This document shows, piece after piece, positions 21,060 through 31,605 of a stretch of 64,000 bases of DNA. The stretch comes from Undaria pinnatifida. Taxonomy: Eukaryota > Sar > Phaeophyceae > Laminariales > Alariaceae. The notes below the pieces were generated by a model that saw only the letters and a list, made by a program, of their open reading frames with translations, was not told the DNA's origin and did not search any database. Both the position numbers and the translations under genes were made by a program. Each line of letters begins with the position of its first letter. Positions within the stretch are counted from its first letter, which is position 1. The stretch covers positions 8,328,832 through 8,392,831 of the forward strand of contig JABAKD010000001.1 of the NCBI GenBank assembly GCA_012845835.1. Reading direction: 5' to 3'.

Positions 21060-21374
21060 TCACGAGAAAAGGGGGGGCGGGGGGAGTGCGGGGGTGTACT
21101 CAGTTTTTGAATGGTCGTAGTCATATGGCAATAGACCCTCGCATCCCTACTATGCCGGGACGGAGCACGTCGGGTTTTCACCAACCAGGCAGACATTGCT
21201 CGCACCAAGCGCGCAGCGCCGTGAGGTGTTCGGCGAGTCGCGTGAAGGGTGAACTGAATCCTTCCAAGAACCGCTCGTAAGATGGACTTCGGCACCTTGT
21301 GCCTACTTTCTTGCATATGGATGACAGCGCCAATGAGTTACTTCGTTTTCTGGTGTGGACACTCCGGAGACAGC
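21060..21374 (+). repeat. Family F, left part, interrupted by the TRIM
   Basis: It follows the family F order from the G-run to CCGGAGACAGCAATG, where the TRIM is inserted. The remainder resumes at 22269. Confidence 0.85.
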
Positions 21375-21378
21375 AATG

Positions 21379-22268
21379 TGTTAAGTTACGGCCTCGAAAG
21401 GCCTGTAATTATCCGAATCTGAGATCAGTTGGATGGGTTTCGTATGATAAGGTTGGCGTTTTATATTCGGGAAAGTTAGGAAATAGATCGGAGGCACGTG
21501 CCTCCGATCTCAGAAGCTATCCCCAGCTCTGGTGGAAACGAATAAAGCTACATCTCTACGAAGGAACAAAAGTGAGTACTCTCCGAGGACCTGCTCAATT
21601 GGCAGACCTGCAGGGGGCACTCGGTGTCCCCTTTAACTCCACATGTGGCGTCGACGGCAGCGCCTCGCCATAGTACCTTTTCTGTGGCTGGTTTGCCGTA
21701 GAGTCTTTCCTATCCCCCTCCGCCACACCGGCGGCATGCGGCAGGTTCTAGAGCCTTCTCTGCCCCCCCCCCCACACCGGCGGCACACGGCAGGGTTTTG
21801 ATGTGTGACTTTTGCCTTGTTGTAGGTTCTGCGTTTCTTTTAAGTGCTTTCCTTCGCGTGTTCCTGGCTCCATAGCCAGACGGTTAGAGGTGTGGGAGTG
21901 GGTTTTGAGGAGCCGCATCTTCGACTCATGGTCTAGTTCGTAGAACCGGAGTTTCCCCGAATCTCCCATATTTCTGCATATGCGACTCATCAGGGTGGGC
22001 TAGTGAGATACGGCCTCGAAAGGCCTGTAATTATCCGAATCTGAGATCATTTGGATGGGTTTCGTATGATAAGGTTGGCGTTTTATATTCGGGAAAGTTA
22101 GGAAATAGATCGGAGGCACGTGCCTCCGATCTCAGAAGCGATTCCGGGCTCTGGTGGAAACGAATAAAGCTACATCTCTACGAAGGAACGAAAGTGAGTA
22201 CTCTCCGAGGACCTGCTCAATTGGCAGACCTGCAGGGGGCACTCGGTGTCCCCTTCTTCAACTCCACA
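21379..22268 (+). mobile_element. Complete TRIM-type LTR retrotransposon, 890 bp
   Basis: Two direct repeats of about 265 bp (21379-21643 and 22001-22268) differ by only a handful of substitutions and one 3-bp indel. Each contains the palindrome GGAGGCACGTGCCTCC. The 5' LTR starts with TG and both LTRs end with CA. The 4-bp target duplication AATG lies at 21375-21378 and 22269-22272, and removing the element restores the family F sequence CAGCAATGGGCATTACG, which is seen uninterrupted at 5.53 kb. One base after the 5' LTR is TGGCGTCGACGGCAGC, placed where a tRNA primer-binding site belongs, and AGGGTGGG precedes the 3' LTR like a polypurine tract. The 357-bp interior has no meaningful coding frame, so it depends on proteins made elsewhere. 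The first dozen bases of the two LTRs differ, so the 3' LTR start is uncertain by about 10 bp. Confidence 0.9.
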
Positions 22269-22420
22269 AATGGGCATTACGATGCAACTGCCTCGTGGGC
22301 GCCTTACCATATTCACCGTACGTACGTGATGCGATCATTCCCCTTGTGCGGAGTTAGGGTTCTCCACCCCGCACAATATGTGATGTTCTCGATAACCATC
22401 CTGGTGACCGCCACAAAAAA
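22269..22420 (+). repeat. Family F, right part
   Basis: It resumes with the duplicated AATG and continues GGGCATTACGATGCAACTGC to CTCCACCCCGCACAATATG and TGGTGACCGCC, exactly as in the 5.2-kb copy. Confidence 0.85.
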
Positions 22421-22462
22421 GAAAACGGCACCCTGGTTGTCCAGCTCACGCAGTGATTGGAA

Positions 22463-22552
22463 TGTTTTACGGCATCGTTGCCAACCATCGCCAACCCTAA
22501 CATGAACATTCATGTTTTACGGCGTCGGTGCCAACCGAGGCCAACTATTATA
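22463..22552 (+). repeat. 48-bp tandem duplication
   Basis: ATGTTTTACGGCATCGTTGC recurs 48 bases later as ATGTTTTACGGCGTCGGTGC; both continue into CCAACC and GCCAAC. Confidence 0.8.
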
Positions 22553-22599
22553 TGCTCATCTTAACGTGACGGGGGGTGGGGGGGGAGGGCGTTAGGAAT

Positions 22600-24190
22600 G
22601 GGCCTTTTGGGGGGGGGAAACGAAATCGTATCCGGTTGCATCGCGCGCCATTGAAGCTGCGACTGAAGCGGTGGCTATTGATTGGGTGGGGACAGTACTT
22701 TCAGAACTTTTTTTTTCTTGTTTCCGCTCTCGGTATCGCACCTGTCGCCGTCCAAGGGTGGGGGGGTACACGCATGTTTTTTTTTCGCGGGAAGAGGGGG
22801 GCGGGAGGAAGGGCGGTGTTCGGAAAGGGATGTTCACTCATCGCACGGCAGGAGTTGCGCTTTGTTGGGGGCCATGTGGTGTTTCCAGCCGGTGGAGTTC
22901 CCCCAAGTGAGGACCTAACGTTTCGTCGAACAATTTTAATGGGTATAGCTTGTAACTTGTTTAGGGCTAGGGAGTAGAAGCTTGGTCCGGTTGCGCGAAC
23001 GAACGCCTTCGAAGTCGTGAGTTTCCGGTGAGATGTTGACATTTGAGCTCCTCATATTAGGAGTTTCAGAAATTTCTTAGAATCTACTGCACCCCTAGCG
23101 TAGGATGGCTCTTTTTGTTATGGGGGGGGGCGGGGATAAAGTCGTCGCCGTTGGCATCGCGCACCATTGAAGGTGCAACTGACGCGGTGGCCATTGGGTG
23201 GGGACTGTGTTTTCTTAGCTTTTTTTTTCTTGTCTCCGCTATTGTTATCGCCCCTGTCATCATTCACGGGGGGAGGTACATGCGCGTTTTTCACGGGGAA
23301 AGGGAAAGGGGGGGAGAGGTGGCGTTCGGAAAGTTTTTGGGGGGAGGGGGAATGAATCGCCCCCCGTAATATTGCGCACCATTTAAGCTGCGACTGAAGC
23401 GGTGGCTATTGGGAGGGGTTCGGATTTTCTGCTTGTCGTTTTTTACAGCAGCTGTCGGTATCGCCCCTTTCGTCGTTCAAGAGTGGGGGTACATCCATGT
23501 TTTCCACGGGAAAGGGGGGAAGGGGAGGGGGGGGGGGGGGGGGTACTCGTTTGTTGCTTGCCTTAGTAATGTGACCATTGACCACGCATCCCTTTCGAGG
23601 CGGAGCAAAGGGGGAAAGGGGGGGGGGGGGTCGCTAGGAAAGTTTAATTTCGGGAGGATGGAATTGTCCCCGTTTGTATCCCGCGCCATTGAAACGGCGA
23701 TTGAAGCGGTTTTGTTGGGTGGCGACTGTATTTTCTGGCCGTTGTTTTCCTACTGGGCCAATCGGTATCGCCCCTGCCGTCGTTCAAGGGCTGGGTTACA
23801 CGCATGTTTTTCACGGGAAAAGGGGGGCGGGAGGAACGACGGTGTTCGGAAAGGACTTTTTTGGGAGGATGAAGTCGTCGCCGTTGGCATCGTGCACCAT
23901 TGAAAATGCAACTGGCGCGGTGGCTACTGTGTTTTCCGAGCGTTTTGTTCTTGTTTCCGCCATCGGTATCGCCCCTGTCGTCGTTCAAGAGTGGGGGTAC
24001 ATGCATGTTTTCACGGGAAAATGGGGGGGGGGGGGGGCACGGGTCGTTCGGGAGGATAGCGTTTCCACCGGTAGCATCGCGCAGCATTGAACCTGCACCG
24101 GACGCGATGGGTATTTGGTGGGGACTGTATGTTGTTGGTTGTCTTGGCTTGTTGCCGTTATCGGCATTGCCTCAGTCGCCGTTCAGTGGT
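22600..24190 (-). repeat. Tandem array of exon-start fragments (family H)
   Basis: Six units (landmark positions about 22735, 23250, 23460, 23770, 23967 and 24163 on the + strand) each carry, read on the - strand, a block like CATGCGTGTACCCC, CCCTTGAACGACGACAG, then GGGCGATACCGATGGCGGAA-like sequence. That is the intron end, acceptor and first codons (GRYRxRxQEK) of the exon at 20810-21025. Downstream codons decay into stops, so these are pseudo-exon starts. Spacing is 196-515 bp; long G runs separate units, and MITE A5 sits between the first two. Confidence 0.75.
22837..23110 (-). mobile_element. Family A MITE-like element (copy A5, reverse)
   Basis: It opens CACTCATCGCACGGCAGGAG and closes CACCCCTAGCGTAGGATGGCTC, with GCGCGAACGAACGCCTTCGA and GAGCTCCTCATATTAGGAG inside. 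Confidence 0.75.
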
Positions 24191-24197
24191 GGGACAT

Positions 24198-24474
24198 GAC
24201 GCGTGCTACGGTAGAGATGCGCCGGTTTGTTTTGCTGAGGTTCCTCAATTTAGGAGCTTAAGACTTGTCCTTCTTGACCCAAAACCGATTTGGAGAAAGC
24301 TAAAACTGCTTCGATCCCGAATGAAACATCGCATGGCCTACTTGTAGGTACACAACGAGAATCACGCAAAAAAAACGGACTTTTTTTTTTTTTGACGATT
24401 TTTTTATCAAGGAGCACCGTCATTCAGAAAACATGTCACACGAAAAATGTTATCTCTATCGTAGCGCGCGTCAT
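24198..24474 (+). mobile_element. Family B MITE-like element, well preserved
   Basis: TIRs GACGCGTGCTACGGTAGAG and CTCTATCGTAGCGCGCGTC are nearly perfect inverted copies. TTCCTCAATTTAGGAGC and CACCGTCATTCAGAAAACA are in the expected places. I use this copy as the reference for the family. Confidence 0.85.
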
Positions 24475-24539
24475 ATGCATGACGTTCACGGGAAGAGGGG
24501 GGGAGGGGGGGGAGGGGGACGATGTCAGGTAATATAGGT

Positions 24540-24745
24540 GTCTGGTATTTAGATTCGGGACGGGAGAGCGCAGTCATAACATGCATGCGCGTAGTCTGTC
24601 AGACCATAGACCCTTGCACCCTGCAATGCCGGGGAAGAGAAGAGCACGTGGGGTTTTCACCAACCAGGCAGGCAATGGTTGCACCACGCGCGAAGCCCGT
24701 GAGGTGCTCGGCGAGTCGCACGCAGGGGTGAGCTGCATTCTAAGA
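24540..24745 (+). repeat. Family F partial copy
   Basis: It keeps the AGACCATAGACCCTTGCACC, GGTTTTCACCAACCAGGCAG and CTCGGCGAGTCGCACGC landmarks. The next 230 bases hold a G run and nothing else recognised. Confidence 0.75.
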
Positions 24746-24969
24746 AGAAGTGATCTGTGTCTCTGTGTCTCTGTGTGGGGACAACGTTAGGGGGGGGGGG
24801 GGGGGAAGCGTGGTATGATGATTCTACCCATTGCAATGCTGCCGAGGTATTTCGCTATTCGGTTTTGGCGCCCTTCTCTGTGGACCTCTCTGTTAAGAAA
24901 GCCGACAGCCGATGGCTGGAGTACAGTGTCAAGCGTTTTTTGCAGTAGTCCTTGGATAGGAGGGGTAAA

Positions 24970-25335
24970 CGCCTTCTACGATAGAGGTGCAGAGGTGCAC
25001 CACTTCTTTTCTGAGGCTTCCTCGCTTTGGGAGCTTAAGAAGACCTCTCCCCAAAAACTGATTTTGGAGAAAAGTAAAACTGCCACGTACCGGATGAAGA
25101 GTCCCAGCTGGCCTAGGCACACGACGAGAATCATGCAAAAAAAACGGCCCATTATTTATTTTTTTTCCGACGATTTTGGGTTAAGGAGGCCCCGTCATTC
25201 AGAAACCATTTCAGGCACAAAAATGGGCATACCTTAACACCTCCATTGTAGAAAGCGGTGGTAAATAAAATAACGCGTGCTACGTACGGTATGGTTGCAC
25301 CTAAAGCAAAAATGGCTGCTCGCTAGAGGAGCTCT
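24970..25335 (+). mobile_element. Family B element plus an adjacent fragment
   Basis: The main copy (24970-25256) runs from ACGATAGAGGTGCAGAGG to CACCTCCATTGTAGAAAG with GATTTTGGGTTAAGGAGG in order; a start fragment (GCGTGCTACGTACGGTATGG) follows at about 25277. Confidence 0.75.
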
Positions 25336-25603
25336 ATTCTTCAAGCCTGCAACGCGCACGTCTATGTTACCTCCACGGCGATAGTTTACCTCGTTTGCCC
25401 CCCGTGATATTGTATAACAATTTTCTTGACGCGAAAAGCATGACGCTTTGAACTCCGATACGCTTGCCGCCGAAATGCGGGCGCAGTTCTACAGGAGCTA
25501 ACAGCTCAGAGAACGCAGACAACATTGGTCTATCATGTGAAACATTTGGAGCTTGGAGTACATTCCGGGGTGGCATGAACACATAAGCAAGTGTCACAGC
25601 TAC

Positions 25604-25726
25604 CTGTCGATCTTCTGCGTCTTTCAGCTGAACCCGAATCCGATCGAGCTCCTTAAGGTCCGCCGCCCTCGCAAGCCGTGACGTTTCTCCCGCAACGATC
25701 ACTTTTCTTCTTCGCTCCACGAGAGC
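25604..25726 (-). CDS. Coiled-coil exon of the long minus-strand gene
   Basis: The exon is 123 bp, 41 codons, phase 0 at both ends. The acceptor is strong (CTCCTCTGTCAATTTGCTAG) and the donor is CGACAG|GTAGCT. It reads ALVERRRKVIVAGETSRLAR then ADLKELDRIRVQLKDAEDRQ, a clear amphipathic helix. If translation ran past the donor it would continue 75 further codons before a stop, but that part loses the helical pattern. Confidence 0.6.
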
Positions 25727-25977
25727 CTAGCAAATTGACAGAGGAGACACGGCACAGTCGATAGGGAGATAATTTTTTCAAAGGTCCCGTTGTGGTGTTT
25801 AGTCGGAATTAGTTCGTGACCAATGAGGCCTCTCTGCTACGATCAGCCGGACAACTCTCACATCTCAGGGTTGACAGGGTCTGTTCTTTTGCTACGCGCT
25901 TTCTATTTTTCCGGTCTGGGTCGATGAAGATGTAAGTGCCACCATCCCTGTCTCCATCATTTTTTTTTTTTTGTACA

Positions 25978-26250
25978 TACTACGGTCGATGCGCACCAAC
26001 CATTTCTGTTTCCCCTGCAGGGTTGTTGGCTTGGTAAACTACTCTATACCTCATCCAAACCCTTATGTAGAGCAAACTGGAAAAACAACCCCATGAGAAA
26101 TCCCACGTCCTAGGCGTACAAAAATATTCATTTTGCACAACAAGAACGGCATTCCGACGATCTTGAGTCAAGATGGGTTAAGGAGCCCCGTCGCCCAGAA
26201 AACGTTCTGGCCCAAAAGCACTACCTCTGTCGTAGCACCCGTCCTTGGCG
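25978..26250 (+). mobile_element. Family B MITE-like element
   Basis: It opens ACTACGGTCGATGCGCACC and closes CACTACCTCTGTCGTAGCACC; CACGTCCTAGGCGTACAAA and GTTAAGGAGCCCCGTCGCCC are in order. Confidence 0.75.
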
Positions 26251-26697
26251 CAACGACGAGGATTTCTACAAACCCCGGGGACACGCTTATTGCGTCCCCC
26301 TCTTTGGGTTCCAAGATTACTGCGTATTGCTATCAAAACCCTTCGCTATGCTGAACTTGCTTCGAGGAAAGTGCACTCTGTGACAAGGCATCGGGCGCGT
26401 CAGAAAGGCGTCACTAATTGTATCCCTCGAAACATTCGGAGCCATGTGGCACGATAGGAGTTGCACGTTCTAGCCCAAACATTCATTTCTGGCAAGGCCC
26501 CTCACCTCAAGAGCCACCCGACATATTTCGACCCGGTGTGACCGCATATTTCACGATATAAATCGACAAAATCCCTAGTCCATGGGACAGTGCACCGGAC
26601 TTACTATAGCTTGAAACCGTTTTCAAAAGCTGGTGGTTGTTCTGTGAGACATCAACAACTCCTCAAGCGAAAAGCGTAGGGAAAATGAAGTGCTAGA
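26251..26697. other. No feature recognised
   Basis: Unique-looking spacer or intron sequence. Confidence 0.4.
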
Positions 26698-27190
26698 AGC
26701 ATAAACCGGTAGAGGCAGAATGTTTTTTATTGAAACGCTTTCTGAATCACGGGCCTTTCTAAAACCAAAAAATCGTCGGAATTTCACCATGTTTTTTTGA
26801 ATATAATCGTGGTATGCCTAGGCCATGCGGTTATTCATCGGGTAGAACGTCCCCCCCCCCCACCCCGCCCCCCCGCCCCCATAGCAGTTTTTGAGACAGA
26901 GGTATAGAGCTCCCCCAAGTTACAAGCCTCGGAAAAAAAAAGATAAGTGTATCACTACCGTAGCATGCGCCCCCACCCCAAAAGAAATGATAAAAACTGG
27001 CAAGCCCGACCCTAACGGACAGATCCCCAAAACACCGTTGATTGGCCTACTTATGTAGCGAACAATATATATATGTATCGATGAACGAAATTTCGTCCAA
27101 TGGTTGGGGGTTAAGGAACCCCCGTCATTCAGAAAATGCTATTAAGCCGAAAAAAGGTACTGTACCCCTATCGTATCCAACGTCGCTACG
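26698..27190. mobile_element. Family B element (reverse) and partial copy (forward)
   Basis: The reverse copy (26698-26970) has CCGGTAGAGGCAGAATG, CTGAATCACGGGCC, GCCTAGGCCATGCGG and CACTACCGTAGCATGCGCC. A forward partial copy (about 27020-27190) has GTTAAGGAACCCCCGTCATTC and CCCCTATCGTATCC. The two lie back to back. Confidence 0.65.
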
Positions 27191-27324
27191 AGTACCCCCA
27201 CCGTGGCACGTGGTAGGGGGTACTCGACAACTCACCAGTAAAACGCCGACAGCTCTCGCACACTGGAGCTGCTACTGCTGTGCCTTCCTTCGCTAGTATG
27301 GCAGAACAGAGTAGCTCATGATTA

Positions 27325-27655
27325 CCGGAGATCTTCACGAATTCTGGTCACTTCCTGCGGGTACGGTACGGGTCGGGGTGACCCGACCCGATCCGTCAGA
27401 TTTGAAAACTTCCTCAGTCGACCTGACCCGACCCGACCCGACCCGACCCGACCCGACCCGACCCGACCCGACCCCGACCCGACCCGACCCGACCCGACCC
27501 GACCCGACCCGACCCGACCCGACCCGACCCGACCCGACCCGACCCGACCCGACCCGACCCGACCCGACCCGACCCGACCCGACCCGACCCGACCGACCCG
27601 ACCCGACCCGACCCGACCGGACTCGACCCGATCGGACCCGACCCGACCCGCGAGA
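27325..27655. repeat. (GACCC)n microsatellite with flank
   Basis: About 220 bases of almost pure GACCC pentamers (27421-27645). The long frames read through it (repeating TRPDP on +, GSGRV on -) are repeat translations. The flank at 27340-27425 resembles the region at 35740-35820 in inverted orientation. Confidence 0.95.
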
Positions 27656-27748
27656 AGTAGCGCAACATGTGAAAAACGCTCATTTTTTCCAGTGGAAGCC
27701 CCAAAGGAAGTCAACTCGGGGTACCCACGGTTTTACCAACGCCCTCAC

Positions 27749-27970
27749 CTCGTTCAACTCTTCTTGTCGCCTTAGCTCGGCCGCCAATTCCTTCTCCACA
27801 CCGCCGTCTTCTACGCTAAACTCTAAAGGCGCGAACACGCTTCCTCGTTGCGCCGCCGCTTCACCCCCCGTACCGGCTCTATCCGTAGCTGCCGCCTGTT
27901 CTGCAGAATGGAGCGCGGCTGCCGCCTTCGCCCCTAGGCCACGATGGCCGGGAGGGTCGGGCAAGGTTTT
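27749..27970 (-). CDS. Exon of the long minus-strand gene
   Basis: The exon is 222 bp, 74 codons, phase 0 at both ends, between acceptor GTGGCGTCCCTGCAG and donor AACGAG|GTGAGG. It starts KTLPDPPGHRGLGAKAAAAL and passes through an Ala-rich stretch to SVFAPLEFSVEDGG and the helical EKELAAELRRQEELNE. It is the first of five phase-0 exons that could be spliced in frame. Function not recognised. Confidence 0.6.
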
Positions 27971-28117
27971 CTGCAGGGACGCCACTGCTAAGCTTGCGCT
28001 GTCAAAATTATCGATACGACGGCATGGGGGAAAGGAAGCCAGTGCTTAGGGTGTATTAAAGGGTAAGGACGGTTCGCTGAACTGGATCGAAGGCATGGTA
28101 CGGTACGGCCTATAATA

Positions 28118-28205
28118 GGGTATATGGTACGGTAGTGTATATGGTACGGTAGTGTATATGGTACGATAGTGTATATGGTACGGTAGTGTATATGGCAGTG
28201 TATAG
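28118..28205 (+). repeat. 17-bp minisatellite, about 5 copies
   Basis: TAGTGTATATGGTACGG repeats head to tail, the last copy truncated at TAGTGTATATGG-CAG. Confidence 0.9.
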
Positions 28206-28639
28206 GATAGAGACTAGCTCAAGGCTGCGGCAGGGGGGATCAGTTTTGGTTTTTTTTTTTGCAGTGGCTTGGGCTGGGGTCAACCGCGCGAGTTTATCCC
28301 CCTCCTGTTCTTTTTTTGCCGGTTCCAAGCTTTCGTGCTGCTTTTCGATTTTGCGATAAGAATCCCCAATGGAGAGTCATAAGCTACTACTGCTGCGCCA
28401 AAAAACAATGTGACCTAAAGTATGTTTTTGTCCCATGAGGTGCAGAGTCACTCGTGCGAGAGGTGAAAACCGTGTAGTGAAAAAAAAAAGGGGGGGGGGG
28501 GGCTCCTCTACCGCAGCCCTCGGTCTGCATCTAGAAGGTCTTGCGGCTCTTCAGTTGAAAATATACATCTCACATGGCCTACTTGCAGTTATACAACGAA
28601 TACTGCTTCTTCTGTGCAAAACATGAAGTGGGGTGCAAA

Positions 28640-28980
28640 ACATAAGCGGAAACCCAACGGTATTGGGGTCTAAGTTCGATACCTGTTGTGGTTCTGAAGG
28701 TCCTCACATGATCAACCCAAAACCCATTTTTTTATACACTCGAACGTGCAGTCCGATGAACCAATCCTATGGCCTAGGTGCATATGCAGACTATGTGTGC
28801 GTGTGAAAAAAACGTACGGCGTAGCAAGAACGGCATTCCGGCGATCTTGAGCCAAGGAGCACTGTCATTCGCAAGATGTTTTTGGGGGGTGAAGTGTATT
28901 GTGTATGAGAGGTCCTCAGGCGAGGAACCCTTGGAAAGAAAAAAAACAGCAGCGCACCTCTACCGCAGGTTTTGCGCGAG
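28640..28980. mobile_element. Family B fragments, rearranged
   Basis: A forward fragment (CTATGGCCTAGGTGCATATG, GAGCCAAGGAGCACTGTCATTC) runs into a reverse end fragment (GAGAGGTCCTCAGGCGAGGAAC, GCACCTCTACCGCAGG). A G run of about 20 follows. Confidence 0.6.
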
Positions 28981-28998
28981 GGGGGGGGGGGGGGGGGG

Positions 28999-29283
28999 GC
29001 ATCCCACGGTACTTTAGGGGGGTTGCATCTCGTTTGGGCCGAAAACGTTTCTGGCCGATTGAGCTCCTCAAGCGTGCAACTATCGGTCAGTATGAGAACT
29101 TTACGAGTGCATTGGGGGGGGGGGGGGTTGTGTTACTAGCGCATAGAAACGCTGGTCGGCTTGCGCGAACGAAGGCCTTTGAAAGAAGCGATGCTTCGGG
29201 TGGTTCAAGATATTTCAGCTCCTCATGTGAGGAACCCAGAACATTCTTAGAATCTGCTGCACCCCTGGCATGGGGCGACTCAC
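28999..29283 (-). mobile_element. Family A MITE-like element (copy A6, reverse)
   Basis: It opens with GCATCCCACGGTAC and closes CACCCCTGGCATGGGGCGACTC. GGCCGATTGAGCTCCTCAAG and GCGCGAACGAAGGCCTTTGA are in order; only a trace of the 9-bp array remains. A G run lies inside. Confidence 0.8.
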
Positions 29284-29479
29284 CCGCCAGACGTAAATTT
29301 ACGGTATGGTCGCAAAGTGCTGCCGGGTACAGCAGAGGTAGTGGTTGGTCCCTCCATAGCGCCGGCCGGTGAGCACCACCGGAAAATTCCAGAACTTTTT
29401 CGCAGCGAAAACCGCCGCTAGTCCGCGTACTGCCACTACTTCAGGTTGTTCCCACCTTTTGCCCCGCGATTTCACCGGC

Positions 29480-29790
29480 ACCATAGCAGGCAACCGGCTC
29501 TACTCAACATGCACTACAGAGGGGTATCTGCCGTTGTACGCATGCTGCCACTCACTACTGGTTTGTTCCCATCACCGGCAAGAGATTTCAAGGGCACTGT
29601 AGCGGACAACCGGCATTGTAGAGGGACCATTACCACTACTGTACCTGTATCGTAGTTCGTGTCCCCTCACCGCAGGCATTGTAGCGGACAACCGGCACTG
29701 TAGAGGGACCACTACTGTACCTGTATCGTAGTAAGAGCCCGCCCACTGCAGGCGCTGTAGCGGACAACCGGGGCACCACCACTCAACCGG
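29480..29790 (+). repeat. Tandem repeat, about 80-bp unit, 3-4 copies
   Basis: GTAGCGGACAACCGG recurs at 29599, 29681 and 29757, each followed by GTAGAGGGACCA-like and CTGTACCTGTATCGTAGT blocks; a diverged copy precedes at about 29490. Confidence 0.9.
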
Positions 29791-29836
29791 CAGGGTAGAG
29801 GAACCACTCATCGTATCATGCACCCCATCCCCTCAC

Positions 29837-30072
29837 CTTCGTGCGTTGGCTTCCGTCCACCGCGTTTTCGCCCATAACGCCTCCACTCGTGCACGAACAC
29901 CTGCCACTTCCGCCGCCTTTGTTTCCACCGCTAACGCTAAAGCCTGTCTCTTATTGTACAACTCGCGCCAGTCCGCCTCCTCCTTCAGTTTGCCCTGGGC
30001 GGGTCTATTGTTGCCTAGAGCCTGCCTCTGCTTGTACAACTCTTGCCAGCTCTCCTCTTCCTTTCCTTGGTC
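29837..30072 (-). CDS. Coiled-coil exon with a duplicated start
   Basis: The donor CACGAAG|GTGAGG is at the low end. Two equivalent acceptors, TTCGCCCAG (exon start 30072) and CCCGCCCAG (exon start 29994), each lead into a similar helix: GKEEESWQELYKQRQAL and GKLKEEADWRELYNKRQAL. After the second helix the exon continues ETKAAEVAGVRARVEALWAK to EANAR. Reading through both gives one 236-bp exon ending in phase 2; the shorter one is 158 bp. A third, decayed copy of the acceptor and start (ACCCGCCCAG|GGCAATAGTAC) lies at about 30197. The phase at the 3' end does not match the exon at 27.97 kb, so at least one exon is missing between them. Confidence 0.55.
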
Positions 30073-30224
30073 CTGGGCGAATGCAACGTGGTACACAGAA
30101 GACGGATCATGACCTATAGATCGTTATTTACAGCTACTATAGATGCCGTTAAGGAGACGAACTGCACAAGAGCTGCATCGTACTATTGCCCTGGGCGGGT
30201 CCAACATTGCATACGTACGACAGG

Positions 30225-30734
30225 TCACGACCTAGATCATCTACCAACAGCTTCTACATCCACCGCTGGGAGGACGAGGTGCACAACAGCTACAGCGTAC
30301 ACATCCCACCCGGCAAAAATGTACTCTTAACAGATCATACAGATCATGCAGACCATACATACAGATCACCCGGGAAAAACATTGTTAGACCGTGCAGATC
30401 AAACATACAAGATGATGATGGATCTACGAGTCGTTCTACGGTAGCTTCCCCTCCCCCCCGACTTTTCTTCGACGAAATCGCCGGTTTTGAAACCAACTCC
30501 CGGCCGTATCTTCTGAAATACGGTGCCCTTTACCACGCCGACGACGCCATCGTTCGACAGTCCTTATGCAGACAAGAAAATAGATGAAGATATGTTTCTC
30601 ATAGCATTCTTCCTCGTGTCGAGCAGCTATGATGATTGATGAAACCTTCGTGAATGAAAACCGTTGGGTTTTTTCGGGGAGAGAGGGGCTGTCGTAGAAT
30701 GAGTCCTGTCTACCGTGACAGATCTAGAGCACGG
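30225..30734. other. No feature recognised
   Basis: Contains a few short CAGATCATACAGATCATGCAG-type repeats near 30340 but no supported exon. Confidence 0.4.
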
Positions 30735-31427
30735 ACAAAAAAGCGCTTGCCACGACAGAGGTGGCACTTTTTTTTTCCTGAAACGGTTTCTGCATGACGG
30801 GGCTCCTTGAACCTATCAAGAAAATCGCCGAAATGAATGCCATTCCATTTGAATGCATTTTTGCCGCAAACCGATCTTGTTTCGTGTAACTGAGCCACGG
30901 GTTGTTGTTTCATCGGATTGCAGTTTTAGGTTTTGCTCCCAAAATCAGCTTCTTTGGGACGAGGCATAGAGCTCCTCAAGTCAAGAACCTTGAAAGGGCA
31001 AAAAAAGTGGTGCACCTCTTGCCACCGTGGCTAGAAGCTCTGAGCCGCGGACAAAGAAGAGGCCCAAAGGGCGACGGTCCTAGCAGTATTATTACACCAC
31101 GCGTGCTACGATAAAGGTATACCTTTTTTTGGCTGAAAAATTTTGTGAGTGACGGGGCTCCTTAACCCAAATTCGTCGGGGGAAAGAAAAAACAACAACA
31201 AAAATCGTTCTGTTGTTTTTTTCTTGTGTTGCGACATGTTTCGTTTTTGTTTTTCCAACCTAAATAGGTCATTGGTTGTTGCTCATCGGGGAACTTTTCT
31301 CTAAGTTTTTCTAAATTTTGGGTTGGGGTCGTAGTTAGGGTTACAGGTATAGTCCTCGAGTTAAGAGCCTTGCATGGGGGGAAAAAAAAATAATGGTTGA
31401 TGCACCTCTAGCGTAGCATGCGTCACG
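30735..31427 (-). mobile_element. Two family B elements in tandem (reverse)
   Basis: Copy one (30735-31040): CACGACAGAGGTGGCAC, GCATGACGGGGCTCCTTGAA, GCACCTCTTGCCACCGTGG. Copy two (31097-31427): CACGCGTGCTACGATAAAGG, AGTGACGGGGCTCCTTAACCC, GCACCTCTAGCGTAGCATGCG. Both contain the ATAGAGCTCCTCAAG-type block before the end. Confidence 0.8.
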
Positions 31428-31499
31428 TGTGAGAGAATATCCCGTCAATGCAATACCCTGTCTGCATAGCACGTGGTGTGATGTTCTGGACGACAGACC

Positions 31500-31605
31500 C
31501 CGCGGGTAGTCGGGTACTGCTGATTACAAGTCGCTACCCACTAGGCCACTCAGTCACATGTGACAAGTGGCTGTGTGGTCTAGTGTCCAGATAGATTATG
31601 TAAAA
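31500..31605. repeat. Head-to-head tRNA-like sequences (SINE-type)
   Basis: On the - strand GTGACTGAGTGGCCTAGTGG looks like the start of a tRNA with an A box, followed by GTAGCG; on the + strand, starting a few bases away, GTGACAAGTGGCTGTGTGG and TCTAGTGTCC form a second, diverged copy. No complete cloverleaf or intact B box, so not functional tRNA genes. Confidence 0.55.

Noticed and set aside
27318-28049. 243-codon frame with a long Thr-Arg-Pro-Asp-Pro repeat
   Set aside because: Translation of a GACCC microsatellite; open in several frames on both strands simply because the pentamer lacks stops.
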